DNA from: a virus
Reading direction: 5' to 3' (one strand)
Length of the DNA: 28,109 nt
Virus record (IMG/VR): IMGVR_UViG_3300032242_002235
Location: 1-28,109 of that record
Shown: piece by piece, positions 1 to 5,320 of the stretch
Numbering within the stretch: position 1 is the stretch's first letter
Layout of the letters: each line of letters begins with the position of its first letter
Program-made: the position numbers and the translations under genes
Notes under the pieces: generated by a model
Database searches by the model: none
What the model was told of the DNA's origin: nothing
What the model saw: the letters and a program-made list of their open reading frames with translations, nothing else

Positions 1-111
1 CAAATTTTTAGTTTCATCTACTGGATGAACTGGATCGTGTAGTACTAGTTTAATCCATTCTTGGTTAAACTCTTCGCTGATGTGATTGATGACTCTGTGT
101 AAGATTTCCAT
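1..111 (-). CDS. Unrecognised protein, N-terminal part only
   Basis: An open frame starts with ATG at 111-109 and leaves the window at position 1 after 37 codons with no stop. It begins MEILHRVINH. A Shine-Dalgarno-like AAAGGGAG lies just upstream on the minus strand, and a T4-type late promoter core (TATAAATA) sits at 139-132, so the start is well supported. It is transcribed away from the plus-strand genes. Too little is present to assign a function. Confidence 0.6.
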   Translation of the reverse strand, partial: MEILHRVINHISEEFNQEWIKLVLHDPVHPVDETKNL

Positions 112-131
112 TTTCGCTACTCCCTTTAAGC

Positions 132-139
132 TATTTATA
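132..139 (-). promoter_or_regulatory. T4-type late promoter, TATAAATA
   Basis: The minus strand reads TATAAATA, the exact core of T4 late promoters recognised by the gp55 sigma factor with gp33/gp45. It lies about 20 bases before the ATG at 111, leaving room for a short leader with the AAAGGGAG ribosome binding site. It overlaps a plus-strand TATAAT at 136-141. Confidence 0.55.
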
Positions 140-141
140 AT
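136..141 (+). promoter_or_regulatory. Possible -10 box for the plus-strand genes
   Basis: TATAAT lies about 35 bases before the TTG start at 177. The sequence 17 bases upstream (TTCGCT, 113-118) is a poor -35 box, so this could be a weak or activator-dependent promoter. Another TATAAT at 180-185 falls inside the coding frame and is less likely to serve this gene. Confidence 0.3.
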
Positions 142-176
142 AGTAGCAGTTTTTATTGTAGTAACAAGGAAAAATA

Positions 177-413
177 TTGTATAATGTATTTACAAAAGAA
201 GAATTCCCTCTTGCCAGTTGTTCTTCATTAGCAAGTGCAATGGCAACAGCAAAAGCATATGGACAGTTTGTAAAAATTCGTGGTCCTGATGGCATGGAAT
301 TTGTAGGTATGTTTGGAGTTGACTCTATCAAAGATGGTGTATGCCCAGATGGTGTCAAGTATGATTGGAACAAAGCAAGTCGAATAGGCAGAATGAAGAA
401 AGAGAGAATATAA
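177..413 (+). CDS. Small conserved phage protein of unknown function
   Basis: A 78-residue frame. The only start that keeps the whole frame is TTG at 177, which has AAGGA at 166-170 at a suitable 6-base spacing; the next in-frame ATG is at codon 22. The region DGMEFVGMFGVDSIKDG followed by DGVKYDW looks like a compact beta-rich domain. The stop overlaps the next ATG (TAATG at 411-415), so the two genes are translationally coupled. I do not recognise a function. Confidence 0.6.
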   Translation: MYNVFTKEEFPLASCSSLASAMATAKAYGQFVKIRGPDGMEFVGMFGVDSIKDGVCPDGVKYDWNKASRIGRMKKERI

Positions 414-808
414 TGAAACTGACAGTATACAGCCGCAATCGTATTCTGGAAACTTTTAAACACTGGGAAGTACCTAAAGAGTTTGCTGAGCCCATGTACA
501 ATTACCTGGTTCACGGATTCAATCCCGGCAGTTGTTTTACATCAGTTTTGGCCAATGATTTTCATGGTGCAATTCTTAGAAGTCATCCTAGCAATACTGT
601 TGAATCACTAAAAGCCCTAACAGGGTGGATATATGATACTGTGCCACGCGATGCTCGCGGCAACTACAAAGCTGTTGATGACTGGTGTTATCTTAAAGAT
701 GCAGAACGTCGATCAATCTTAGAAAGAAAAAAGTTAGTCCACACTGAACAAGAAGAAATCATGCTTACGCTAAAAGAAGTACCAACACAAGAACCTATCT
801 TGTATTAA
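413..808 (+). CDS. Conserved hypothetical phage protein, 131 residues
   Basis: The start is the ATG at 413, overlapping the previous stop; the frame is open upstream to 365, but that extension is inside the preceding gene and has no ribosome site. The purine-rich AAGAAAGAGAG precedes the ATG. The protein begins MKLTVYSRNRILETF and has an N-terminal helical part with several aromatic residues and a charged, Glu/Lys-rich C-terminal third. It resembles small proteins carried by marine T4-like phages, but no catalytic motif is visible and no function can be given. Confidence 0.7.
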   Translation: MKLTVYSRNRILETFKHWEVPKEFAEPMYNYLVHGFNPGSCFTSVLANDFHGAILRSHPSNTVESLKALTGWIYDTVPRDARGNYKAVDDWCYLKDAERRSILERKKLVHTEQEEIMLTLKEVPTQEPILY

Positions 809-816
809 GGAATAAT

Positions 817-1011
817 ATGCAAATATCAAGAATACAACAACATCAGATACAGCAGTACAATCTAGAACAAGTTCGTCTACAACACAAACGTGAGGAAGAT
901 TATCAGAAGGTTGTTGAGAAACAAAAATTTGATCGTACTGTTGCAGAACGTATAGAAAGAAATCGTCGATTAGGTCTTGATAAAGGCCAACACGTTGATG
1001 TAGAATGTTAA
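817..1011 (+). CDS. Small charged, probably coiled-coil protein
   Basis: A 64-residue protein preceded by AAGGAATAAT. Gln-, Glu-, Lys- and Arg-rich throughout (starts MQISRIQQHQIQQYN) with hydrophobic residues spaced as in an amphipathic helix. It sits 8 bases after the previous gene and 10 before the phosphatase gene, so it belongs to the same transcript. Function unknown. Confidence 0.6.
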   Translation: MQISRIQQHQIQQYNLEQVRLQHKREEDYQKVVEKQKFDRTVAERIERNRRLGLDKGQHVDVEC

Positions 1012-1021
1012 GGAGGCAACT

Positions 1022-1513
1022 ATGCCATGGATTGAAAATGTAGCGGCTGCTAATATTCCAATTGGATTTCATCACGATGCAGGACCTAACAGTATGTTGA
1101 TTAGTATTGTTGATCCAGCAAGCTGGAGACCCGAGGCCAAGCACGAATTCAAAGAGCGTCACAACTTTGAGTTTTTGGATGTAGAGGAAAAGGATGAAGT
1201 TCTTGAAGAAGCTATGAAGTGCAGTCAAGATCAGGCCAACGAACTAGTACGACTATTGCAACACGCTCTAGATAATCGCATGAACGTGGTTGTACATTGT
1301 TATGCGGGTGTTTGCCGTAGTGGTGCTGTATGTGAAGTTGGAGTCATGATGGGCTTCAACGATACTGAGAGATTTCGTAGTCCTAACCTACTGGTCAAGC
1401 ATCGCATGATGAAGGCGCTAGGTTGGACCTATGATGAGCAAGAAGAAATTCGTCATCGTCCGTACTTGTATCAGCAAGATGAAAATCCTACTTGGACAGC
1501 AGACGGCAGTTAA
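1022..1513 (+). CDS. Cys-dependent protein tyrosine/dual-specificity phosphatase-like protein
   Basis: A 163-residue protein with a strong ribosome site (AAGGAGG, 1010-1016). The signature HCYAGVCRSG at residues 92-101 matches the HCxxGxxRS/T P-loop of Cys-based phosphatases: Cys93 would be the nucleophile and Arg99 binds phosphate. The preceding strand MNVVVHC and the following helix fit the family fold, and the length fits single-domain dual-specificity phosphatases. An Asp general acid is likely among upstream residues but cannot be placed with confidence. Related genes occur in T4-like phages; the substrate is unknown and could be a phosphoprotein, nucleotide or RNA 5' end. Confidence 0.85.
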   Translation: MPWIENVAAANIPIGFHHDAGPNSMLISIVDPASWRPEAKHEFKERHNFEFLDVEEKDEVLEEAMKCSQDQANELVRLLQHALDNRMNVVVHCYAGVCRSGAVCEVGVMMGFNDTERFRSPNLLVKHRMMKALGWTYDEQEEIRHRPYLYQQDENPTWTADGS

Positions 1514-1516
1514 CCT

Positions 1517-1532
1517 GTTGTAAAAATACAAC
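1517..1532. repeat. Perfect inverted repeat after the phosphatase gene
   Basis: GTTGTA and TACAAC arms separated by AAAA, starting four bases after the stop codon. It lies just before a second, stronger inverted repeat. It may help 3'-end formation or be a protein-binding site; there is no T-run directly after it. Confidence 0.5.
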
Positions 1533-1535
1533 ACA

Positions 1536-1559
1536 ATACCCTGCACATTGACAGGGTAT
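1536..1559. repeat. 8-bp inverted repeat overlapping the -35 box
   Basis: ATACCCTG (1536-1543) and CAGGGTAT (1552-1559) are perfect complements with an 8-base loop. The loop and right arm contain the TTGACA -35 box. It could be an operator for a repressor, a weak terminator of the upstream transcript (only a short T-run follows), or both. Confidence 0.55.
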
Positions 1560-1576
1560 CCGTTTGAATGTATAAT
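1548..1576 (+). promoter_or_regulatory. Consensus sigma70 promoter
   Basis: TTGACA at 1548-1553 and TATAAT at 1571-1576 with a 17-base spacer, a perfect match to the bacterial housekeeping consensus. Start of transcription is expected near 1583, giving an ~18-base leader with AAAGGGA before the ATG at 1601. This excludes the earlier in-frame ATG at 1568. Confidence 0.9.
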
Positions 1577-1600
1577 ACACATATGAAGAAAGGGATAACC

Positions 1601-1798
1601 ATGATGATTGTAGCAAAAATGAAAGATAAGATTGTACAAATCGTCAGAGTTGCCGAGACTGTACAATTTTCAGAACACAGGGGCTGGGTCCTTGTCTGCT
1701 TTGACTTTGAGAAACCCATGCGCAAGCGGGAACATGTCAAGTGGATGAAGACCAGCGAAACTCACTTCGAGTGGGTGCGAGAATTTACAGGTGAATAA
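1601..1798 (+). CDS. Small protein of unknown function
   Basis: A 65-residue protein starting MMIVAKMKDK. The start at 1601 is chosen because AAAGGGA lies 5-11 bases upstream and because upstream ATGs lie inside or before the promoter. The pattern of alternating hydrophobic residues in the first half (KIVQIVRVAETVQF) suggests a small beta-barrel, followed by a basic segment (KPMRKREHVKWMK). It directly abuts the phosphoesterase gene (stop TAA, then ATG). No family recognised. Confidence 0.65.
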   Translation: MMIVAKMKDKIVQIVRVAETVQFSEHRGWVLVCFDFEKPMRKREHVKWMKTSETHFEWVREFTGE

Positions 1799-2347
1799 AT
1801 GAAAACATGGGTAACTAGTGACTTGCACTTTGGGCACAAGAACATTATGAGTTTTTGTCCCCAAACTCGAGCACGTTTTAATAACGATGTTGCCTACATG
1901 AACAATGCAATGGCCGAAGAATGGAACAATAGGGTAGAACCAGATGACCTTGTTTATATCTTAGGAGATGTAGCGTTCATGTCAGGTAGCGATGCCGGTA
2001 GAATGATTAATCGTTTAAACGGCACAAAGATTTTAGTTGAAGGTAATCACGATCGTAAAACCTTGTTGGATGTAACATTCCGTACAGCATTTAAGGAGAT
2101 TCACAAGTATTTGGATATTACATATGATGGTCACAGGATTGTCATGTTCCATTATCCGATCGCCGAGTGGGATCAAATGCATCGTGGAGCATTGCACTTT
2201 CACGGACACTTGCACGGAGGTGCTAGTGGTTTAGAAAAATATCGTGCATTGGATGTAGGTATGGACTCAACGGGTGAGATTGTTATTTCAATGGAACGTG
2301 CTATTCGATTGATTAAGGATAAGGAAATTAAAGGTCATCATGTCTAA
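1799..2347 (+). CDS. Calcineurin-like metallophosphoesterase
   Basis: A 182-residue protein with the full set of binuclear metallophosphoesterase motifs: DLH at residues 8-10, GDV at 56-58, GNHD at 82-85, a His at 118 and HGHLHG at 135-140. These coordinate two metal ions and hydrolyse phosphomono- or diesters. The length matches the small phage/bacterial branch of the family. The gene overlaps the next one, a P-loop kinase, by 8 bases, which suggests the two act together, for example in processing RNA or DNA ends. The substrate cannot be read from the sequence. Confidence 0.9.
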   Translation: MKTWVTSDLHFGHKNIMSFCPQTRARFNNDVAYMNNAMAEEWNNRVEPDDLVYILGDVAFMSGSDAGRMINRLNGTKILVEGNHDRKTLLDVTFRTAFKEIHKYLDITYDGHRIVMFHYPIAEWDQMHRGALHFHGHLHGGASGLEKYRALDVGMDSTGEIVISMERAIRLIKDKEIKGHHV

Positions 2348-2804
2348 ATGTTATCAACTAGTCGGTGTGGCTGCATCGGGCAAAAGCACATGGATTAAGA
2401 ATCAAGACTGGGCGTTAGGTCTGACTATAGTTTCAACTGATGCGTTTGTAGAAGACTATGCTAGATCCCAAGGCAAGACTTACTCAGAAGTGTTTAAGGA
2501 TTATATGCCACGGGCAGTTGAACTAATGGTCGAACAGGTTGTAAGAGCACGTGAGCTTGGTCATACTATAATTTGGGATCAGACTAGTACGACCATTGCC
2601 AGTCGTGCTAAGAAATTCCGTATGTTGCCCGACTACGAACATATTGCAGTTGTATTCCAAACGCCTGATGAAGAAGAGCATCAACGCAGATTGGCAACTC
2701 GTCCAGGAAAGATAATTCCTGAAGCAGTACTGTTTGACATGGTATGGAACTTTGAAATGCCAACTGAAGAAGAAGGCTTTAAGGAGATATGGTATGCAAG
2801 TTGA
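2340..2804 (+). CDS. P-loop kinase, polynucleotide-kinase-like (AAA_33 type)
   Basis: A 154-residue protein. The Walker A loop GVAASGKST is at residues 9-17, followed by STDAF (residues typical of phosphate-acceptor binding in polynucleotide kinases), WDQT in the central strand, and RLATRPGKIIP near the C-terminus, which would form the lid. This layout is that of the 5'-kinase domain of T4 Pnk and related small kinases, without the fused phosphatase domain. It starts inside the upstream metallophosphoesterase gene. Gluconate- or shikimate-type kinases are alternatives, but the STD and DQT motifs favour a nucleic-acid or nucleotide substrate. Confidence 0.75.
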   Translation: MSKCYQLVGVAASGKSTWIKNQDWALGLTIVSTDAFVEDYARSQGKTYSEVFKDYMPRAVELMVEQVVRARELGHTIIWDQTSTTIASRAKKFRMLPDYEHIAVVFQTPDEEEHQRRLATRPGKIIPEAVLFDMVWNFEMPTEEEGFKEIWYAS

Positions 2805-2991
2805 TGAAAGTCATTTGCCCGTAGCAGAACAAAGTCTAGTATTTCGTTTAAGAAAACGTGCTGAAATACGCAGACAGATACCCGGCAGACTATCAGTTCT
2901 AGAAAATAAACCAGATAGGATCGCTGACTTATTAGATGAAGCCGCTGACGAAATTGAAAATTTAAAAAAACTATTAGCATCATTAAAATAA
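2794..2991 (+). CDS. Small helical protein, C-terminal coiled coil
   Basis: A 65-residue protein starting at the ATG at 2794, with AAGGAGAT at 2781-2788; it overlaps the kinase gene by 11 bases. The C-terminal third (RIADLLDEAADEIENLKKLL) is a clear amphipathic helix likely to form a coiled coil. Small proteins ending in this way are common in phages; no function is known to me. Confidence 0.7.
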   Translation: MQVDESHLPVAEQSLVFRLRKRAEIRRQIPGRLSVLENKPDRIADLLDEAADEIENLKKLLASLK

Positions 2992-3007
2992 TTATAGCCA
3001 AAGCCTA

Positions 3008-3037
3008 TTGATTTTGCACTTTAATAGACTATATACT
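3008..3037 (+). promoter_or_regulatory. Possible sigma70 promoter for rubrerythrin
   Basis: TTGATT (3008-3013) and TATACT (3032-3037) with an 18-base spacer lie in the only non-coding gap before the rubrerythrin gene. Start of transcription would be near 3044, just before AAGGAG. It is weaker than the TTGACA promoters elsewhere in the window. Confidence 0.45.
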
Positions 3038-3057
3038 ATTACACACAAGGAGACATT

Positions 3058-3507
3058 ATGTCAATTACAATTAAGAACTTAGAGGCGGCACTAGCCGGTG
3101 AGTCACAAGCTCATATTAAATATCGATACTTTGCAAAACTAGCCCGTGCAGAAGGTTTTGAAGATGTTGCAAAACATTTCGAACATACAGCTGACCAAGA
3201 ACTGCTACATGCATGGGGTCATTTGGAACTGCTAATTGGCAAACCCTCTACTAAAGAATGTTTAGAAATGGCCATTGAAGGCGAAACATATGAGTTCACT
3301 ACAATGTACCCAACTATGCAGAATCAAGCTGTAGAAGAAGGTATTGTATATGCTGTTGATCTTGCACAAGAACACATCAACGAAAGTAAAGAACATGCTG
3401 ACCAATTCAAGGCAGTATTGGCCAAGGCAGAAAAACGTTTCAATGCACTAAAAGGTGTAGAGAAGCGTCATGCGGCTGCATATCAATCGGTATTGGAGAC
3501 ACTATAA
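3058..3507 (+). CDS. Rubrerythrin-type diiron protein without rubredoxin domain
   Basis: A 149-residue four-helix-bundle ferritin-like protein with an excellent ribosome site (AAGGAG). The N-terminal half shows AGESQAHIKYRYFAKLAR (residues 13-30) and DQELLHAWGH, and the second half shows EGETYEF, MYP, EEG and ESKEHADQF: the two ExxH-type pairs plus extra Glu ligands expected for a rubrerythrin diiron site. Rubrerythrins reduce hydrogen peroxide with electrons from a rubredoxin domain. That domain is missing here but is encoded by the next gene, which overlaps its stop codon. An intrinsic terminator follows the pair. Confidence 0.92.
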   Translation: MSITIKNLEAALAGESQAHIKYRYFAKLARAEGFEDVAKHFEHTADQELLHAWGHLELLIGKPSTKECLEMAIEGETYEFTTMYPTMQNQAVEEGIVYAVDLAQEHINESKEHADQFKAVLAKAEKRFNALKGVEKRHAAAYQSVLETL

Positions 3508-3641
3508 TGGAATTAGCACACATTTGCGTAGTCTGCGGACACGAACACAATGAAGAAAAAGAAGGAAAATGGGATGAACTTCCAGAAGACTTTGAATGTC
3601 CAGAGTGTGGTGTAGGTAAAGACGACTACATTGAAGTATAA
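3507..3641 (+). CDS. Rubredoxin, 44 residues
   Basis: ATG overlaps the rubrerythrin stop (TAATG at 3505-3509), giving MELAHICVVCGHE. Two knuckles, CVVCG (Cys7, Cys10) and CPECG (Cys31, Cys34), bind one iron; DELPEDFECPECG matches the conserved rubredoxin C-terminal half. It is shorter than a free-standing rubredoxin (about 52-54 residues) but longer than the C-terminal domain of fused rubrerythrins. Its role is inferred as electron donor to the adjacent rubrerythrin; translational coupling would give roughly equal amounts. Confidence 0.92.
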   Translation: MELAHICVVCGHEHNEEKEGKWDELPEDFECPECGVGKDDYIEV

Positions 3642-3645
3642 TTAT

Positions 3646-3670
3646 AGCCCGCCGAAGCGGGCTTTCTTTT
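3646..3670 (+). terminator. Intrinsic terminator after rubredoxin
   Basis: A perfect 7-bp stem AGCCCGC / GCGGGCT with the stable CGAA tetraloop, followed by TTCTTTT. It lies 5 bases after the rubredoxin stop and would end the upstream transcript before the tRNA-like gene. Confidence 0.9.
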
Positions 3671-3694
3671 GGCTATTATTTTTATAAGTACCGC

Positions 3695-3723
3695 TTGCAA
3701 TGATACATACACTATGTTATTAT
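3695..3723 (+). promoter_or_regulatory. Likely promoter of the tRNA-like gene
   Basis: TTGCAA (3695-3700) and TATTAT (3718-3723) with a 17-base spacer. The expected start, about 7 bases after the -10 box, is the first base of the acceptor stem (3730). It sits between the terminator and the tRNA-like gene, so the RNA is probably a separate unit. Confidence 0.55.
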
Positions 3724-3729
3724 TAACAT

Positions 3730-3839
3730 GCGGTCGTGAGTGGAACATGGTAGACCTCCGTTTTGTTGTAATACAAAATTGGGATTGGGCAAGGTCCTAG
3801 ACAACGCCTATGTAGGTTCGAATCCTACCGACCGTACCA
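3730..3839 (+). tRNA. Atypical tRNA-like gene, isotype uncertain
   Basis: A 7-bp acceptor stem pairs 3730-3736 (GCGGTCG) with 3829-3835 (CGACCGT), followed by A and an encoded CCA (3837-3839). The T arm is canonical: GTAGG, loop TTCGAAT, CCTAC (3812-3828). A D-like region with GGTAGA follows the acceptor stem, resembling tRNA-Leu. The anticodon arm would be TTTTG...CAAAA (3761-3778) but its loop is 8 bases (TTGTAATA) rather than 7, so the anticodon is ambiguous (UAA Leu or GUA Tyr). About 33 bases separate it from the T arm, making the gene 110 nt, longer than normal class II tRNAs. It may be a decayed tRNA, carry an insertion, or be a tRNA mimic. Confidence 0.6.
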
Positions 3840-3853
3840 ATTTATAAAAGATT

Positions 3854-4219
3854 ATGACAAGACAAACAGGTAGAGTAGAAAAAGGTTGGGGCTATGAAGT
3901 TATCTGGGCCACTAATGACAAGTACTGCGGAAAGATTATGGTGTTTACTGAAGTAGGTGCCAAGTTTAGTATGCACTTTCACAGTGAAAAAGAAGAAACC
4001 TGGTTTGTCAATGCCGGGGCATTTTTAGTTAGATGGATAGATACTAAAGATGCTAGTCATCACGAACGAGCTCTAGGTGAAGGTGATACGTGGCATAATC
4101 CCCCACTTCGACCACATCAACTAGAAGCACTTGTACCTAACTCAATGATCATTGAAGTATCAACTCCGGATTCAGTAGAAGACAATTATAGAGTAGCAAA
4201 AGGTGATAGTCAAAAATGA
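3854..4219 (+). CDS. Cupin-fold protein, mannose-6-phosphate-isomerase-like
   Basis: A 121-residue single-domain cupin. Metal-ligand candidates are His41, His43 and Glu47 in HFHSEKEETW and His88 in RPHQLEALVP, the usual spacing of cupin motifs 1 and 2. KGWGYEVIW near the N-terminus is typical of sugar-associated cupins. It heads the heptose cassette and overlaps the nucleotidyltransferase by 4 bases (ATGA), so it probably acts on the same sugar pathway, as an isomerase or epimerase or as a binding protein. The exact reaction is not visible; it is not a GmhA or GmhB homologue by sequence. Confidence 0.8.
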   Translation: MTRQTGRVEKGWGYEVIWATNDKYCGKIMVFTEVGAKFSMHFHSEKEETWFVNAGAFLVRWIDTKDASHHERALGEGDTWHNPPLRPHQLEALVPNSMIIEVSTPDSVEDNYRVAKGDSQK

Positions 4220-4617
4220 CCGCTGTATTAGTCAACGGTACATTTGATATTTTACACCCGGGGCACATTGCCTTGTTAAACACTGCAAGAAGTTACGGTG
4301 AATGGTTGATTGTAGCTATTGATACTGATCGTAGAGTTAAAGAATTAAAGGGCGATAGTCGTCCAATTAACAATCAAAACATTCGTAGAATTATGCTACA
4401 GAATCTCAAGGCAGTTGATATTGTAGAATTCTTTGACAGTAAAGAAGAACTAATTGATTTAATTAAGCGTTACAAACCAGATATAATGGTCAAGGGTAGT
4501 GACTATAAAGGCAAGAGTGTTGTAGGAGAAACCTACATACCTAAAGTAATTTACTATGATAGAATAAATGAATACTCAACAACAAACATCATTCAAGATA
4601 TTATTGCTCGGGGATAA
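4216..4617 (+). CDS. hldE2-like: D-glycero-beta-D-manno-heptose 1-phosphate adenylyltransferase (HldE C-domain type)
   Basis: A 133-residue nucleotidyltransferase-fold protein. The NGTFDILHPGHI segment (residues 7-18) carries the HxGH catalytic motif at His14-His17; LKGDSRPIN, VKGSDY and the C-terminal STTNII match the RfaE/HldE adenylyltransferase domain in order and spacing. It would transfer AMP from ATP to heptose 1-phosphate to give ADP-heptose in the cytoplasm. In many bacteria this domain is fused behind the kinase; here it is separate and encoded before it. Glycerol-3-phosphate cytidylyltransferase is the main alternative, but the neighbours argue for heptose. Confidence 0.85.
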   Translation: MTAVLVNGTFDILHPGHIALLNTARSYGEWLIVAIDTDRRVKELKGDSRPINNQNIRRIMLQNLKAVDIVEFFDSKEELIDLIKRYKPDIMVKGSDYKGKSVVGETYIPKVIYYDRINEYSTTNIIQDIIARG

Positions 4618-5320
4618 TTGTACTGATGTGTATCAGTATGGTACTATTGATCGATTAAGTCCCGAAGCGCCGGTACCTGTATTTGTTCCTACTTATACAG
4701 AAGAACGTAGCGGAATGGCCGGCAATGTGTTTAACAATCTCGAAGCACTAGGTTGTTATGTTAATTACCTGCATAGTGAAACCAGCATCAAAACTAGACT
4801 TATTGACGAACGCAGTAGGCAACAGATTGTTCGCATAGACAACGATGCCAAGGCAACTCCTATTAAATTTGACACTGATATACCTAACATATACGATGCG
4901 GTGGTTATCAGTGACTACAACAAAGGTAGTATTAGTTACGAACTTATGGAAGAAATCATCGCCGTAGTTAACTGCCCTGTGTTTATTGACACTAAGAAAA
5001 CAGACCTACAACGATTACAAGGTGCCTGGGTTAAGATTAATGAGTTAGAGTACAGCAAAATTAAAAGCGAATGTACCGGATTAATTGTTACTCGAGGCAG
5101 TCGAGGTGCAGAAGCAATTCATCACGAGATTACCTGCCCGGCTGTTAATGTAGAAGTTGTAGATGTTACCGGTGCTGGAGATACATTTCTAGCGGCACTT
5201 GCCTACTATTATATAGACACTGGTGATATTAAACAGGCGATACAATTTGCCATCCAAGCGAGTGCTGTGACAGTACAGCATTTAGGAGTATATGCTCCAA
5301 CATTAAAGGAAATGGGATGA
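4568..5320 (+). CDS. hldE1-like: Heptose 7-phosphate kinase (PfkB family, HldE N-domain type), compact
   Basis: A 250-residue PfkB-family sugar kinase. RLSPEAPVPVF (residues 29-39) and SGMAGNVFNNLEALG (48-62) are hallmarks of the RfaE kinase domain, and DVTGAGDTFLA (199-209) holds the catalytic Asp205 and anion hole. The bacterial domain is about 310-320 residues; this one lacks roughly 25 residues after the GGxANV region and about 20 more before the C-terminal strands, so it is a trimmed version. The start at 4568 lies 50 bases inside the preceding gene and is needed to include the first beta strand FKILLLGDN; no later ATG would do so. Confidence 0.85.
   Translation: MNTQQQTSFKILLLGDNCTDVYQYGTIDRLSPEAPVPVFVPTYTEERSGMAGNVFNNLEALGCYVNYLHSETSIKTRLIDERSRQQIVRIDNDAKATPIKFDTDIPNIYDAVVISDYNKGSISYELMEEIIAVVNCPVFIDTKKTDLQRLQGAWVKINELEYSKIKSECTGLIVTRGSRGAEAIHHEITCPAVNVEVVDVTGAGDTFLAALAYYYIDTGDIKQAIQFAIQASAVTVQHLGVYAPTLKEMG

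Noticed and set aside
131-514. Long minus-strand open frame opposite the first plus-strand genes
   Set aside because: It overlaps two well-supported plus-strand genes, has no ribosome site and reads as hydrophobic, low-complexity shadow sequence.
1568-1600. Upstream ATG extension of the gene at 1601
   Set aside because: It would put the start codon inside the consensus promoter and upstream of the expected transcription start.
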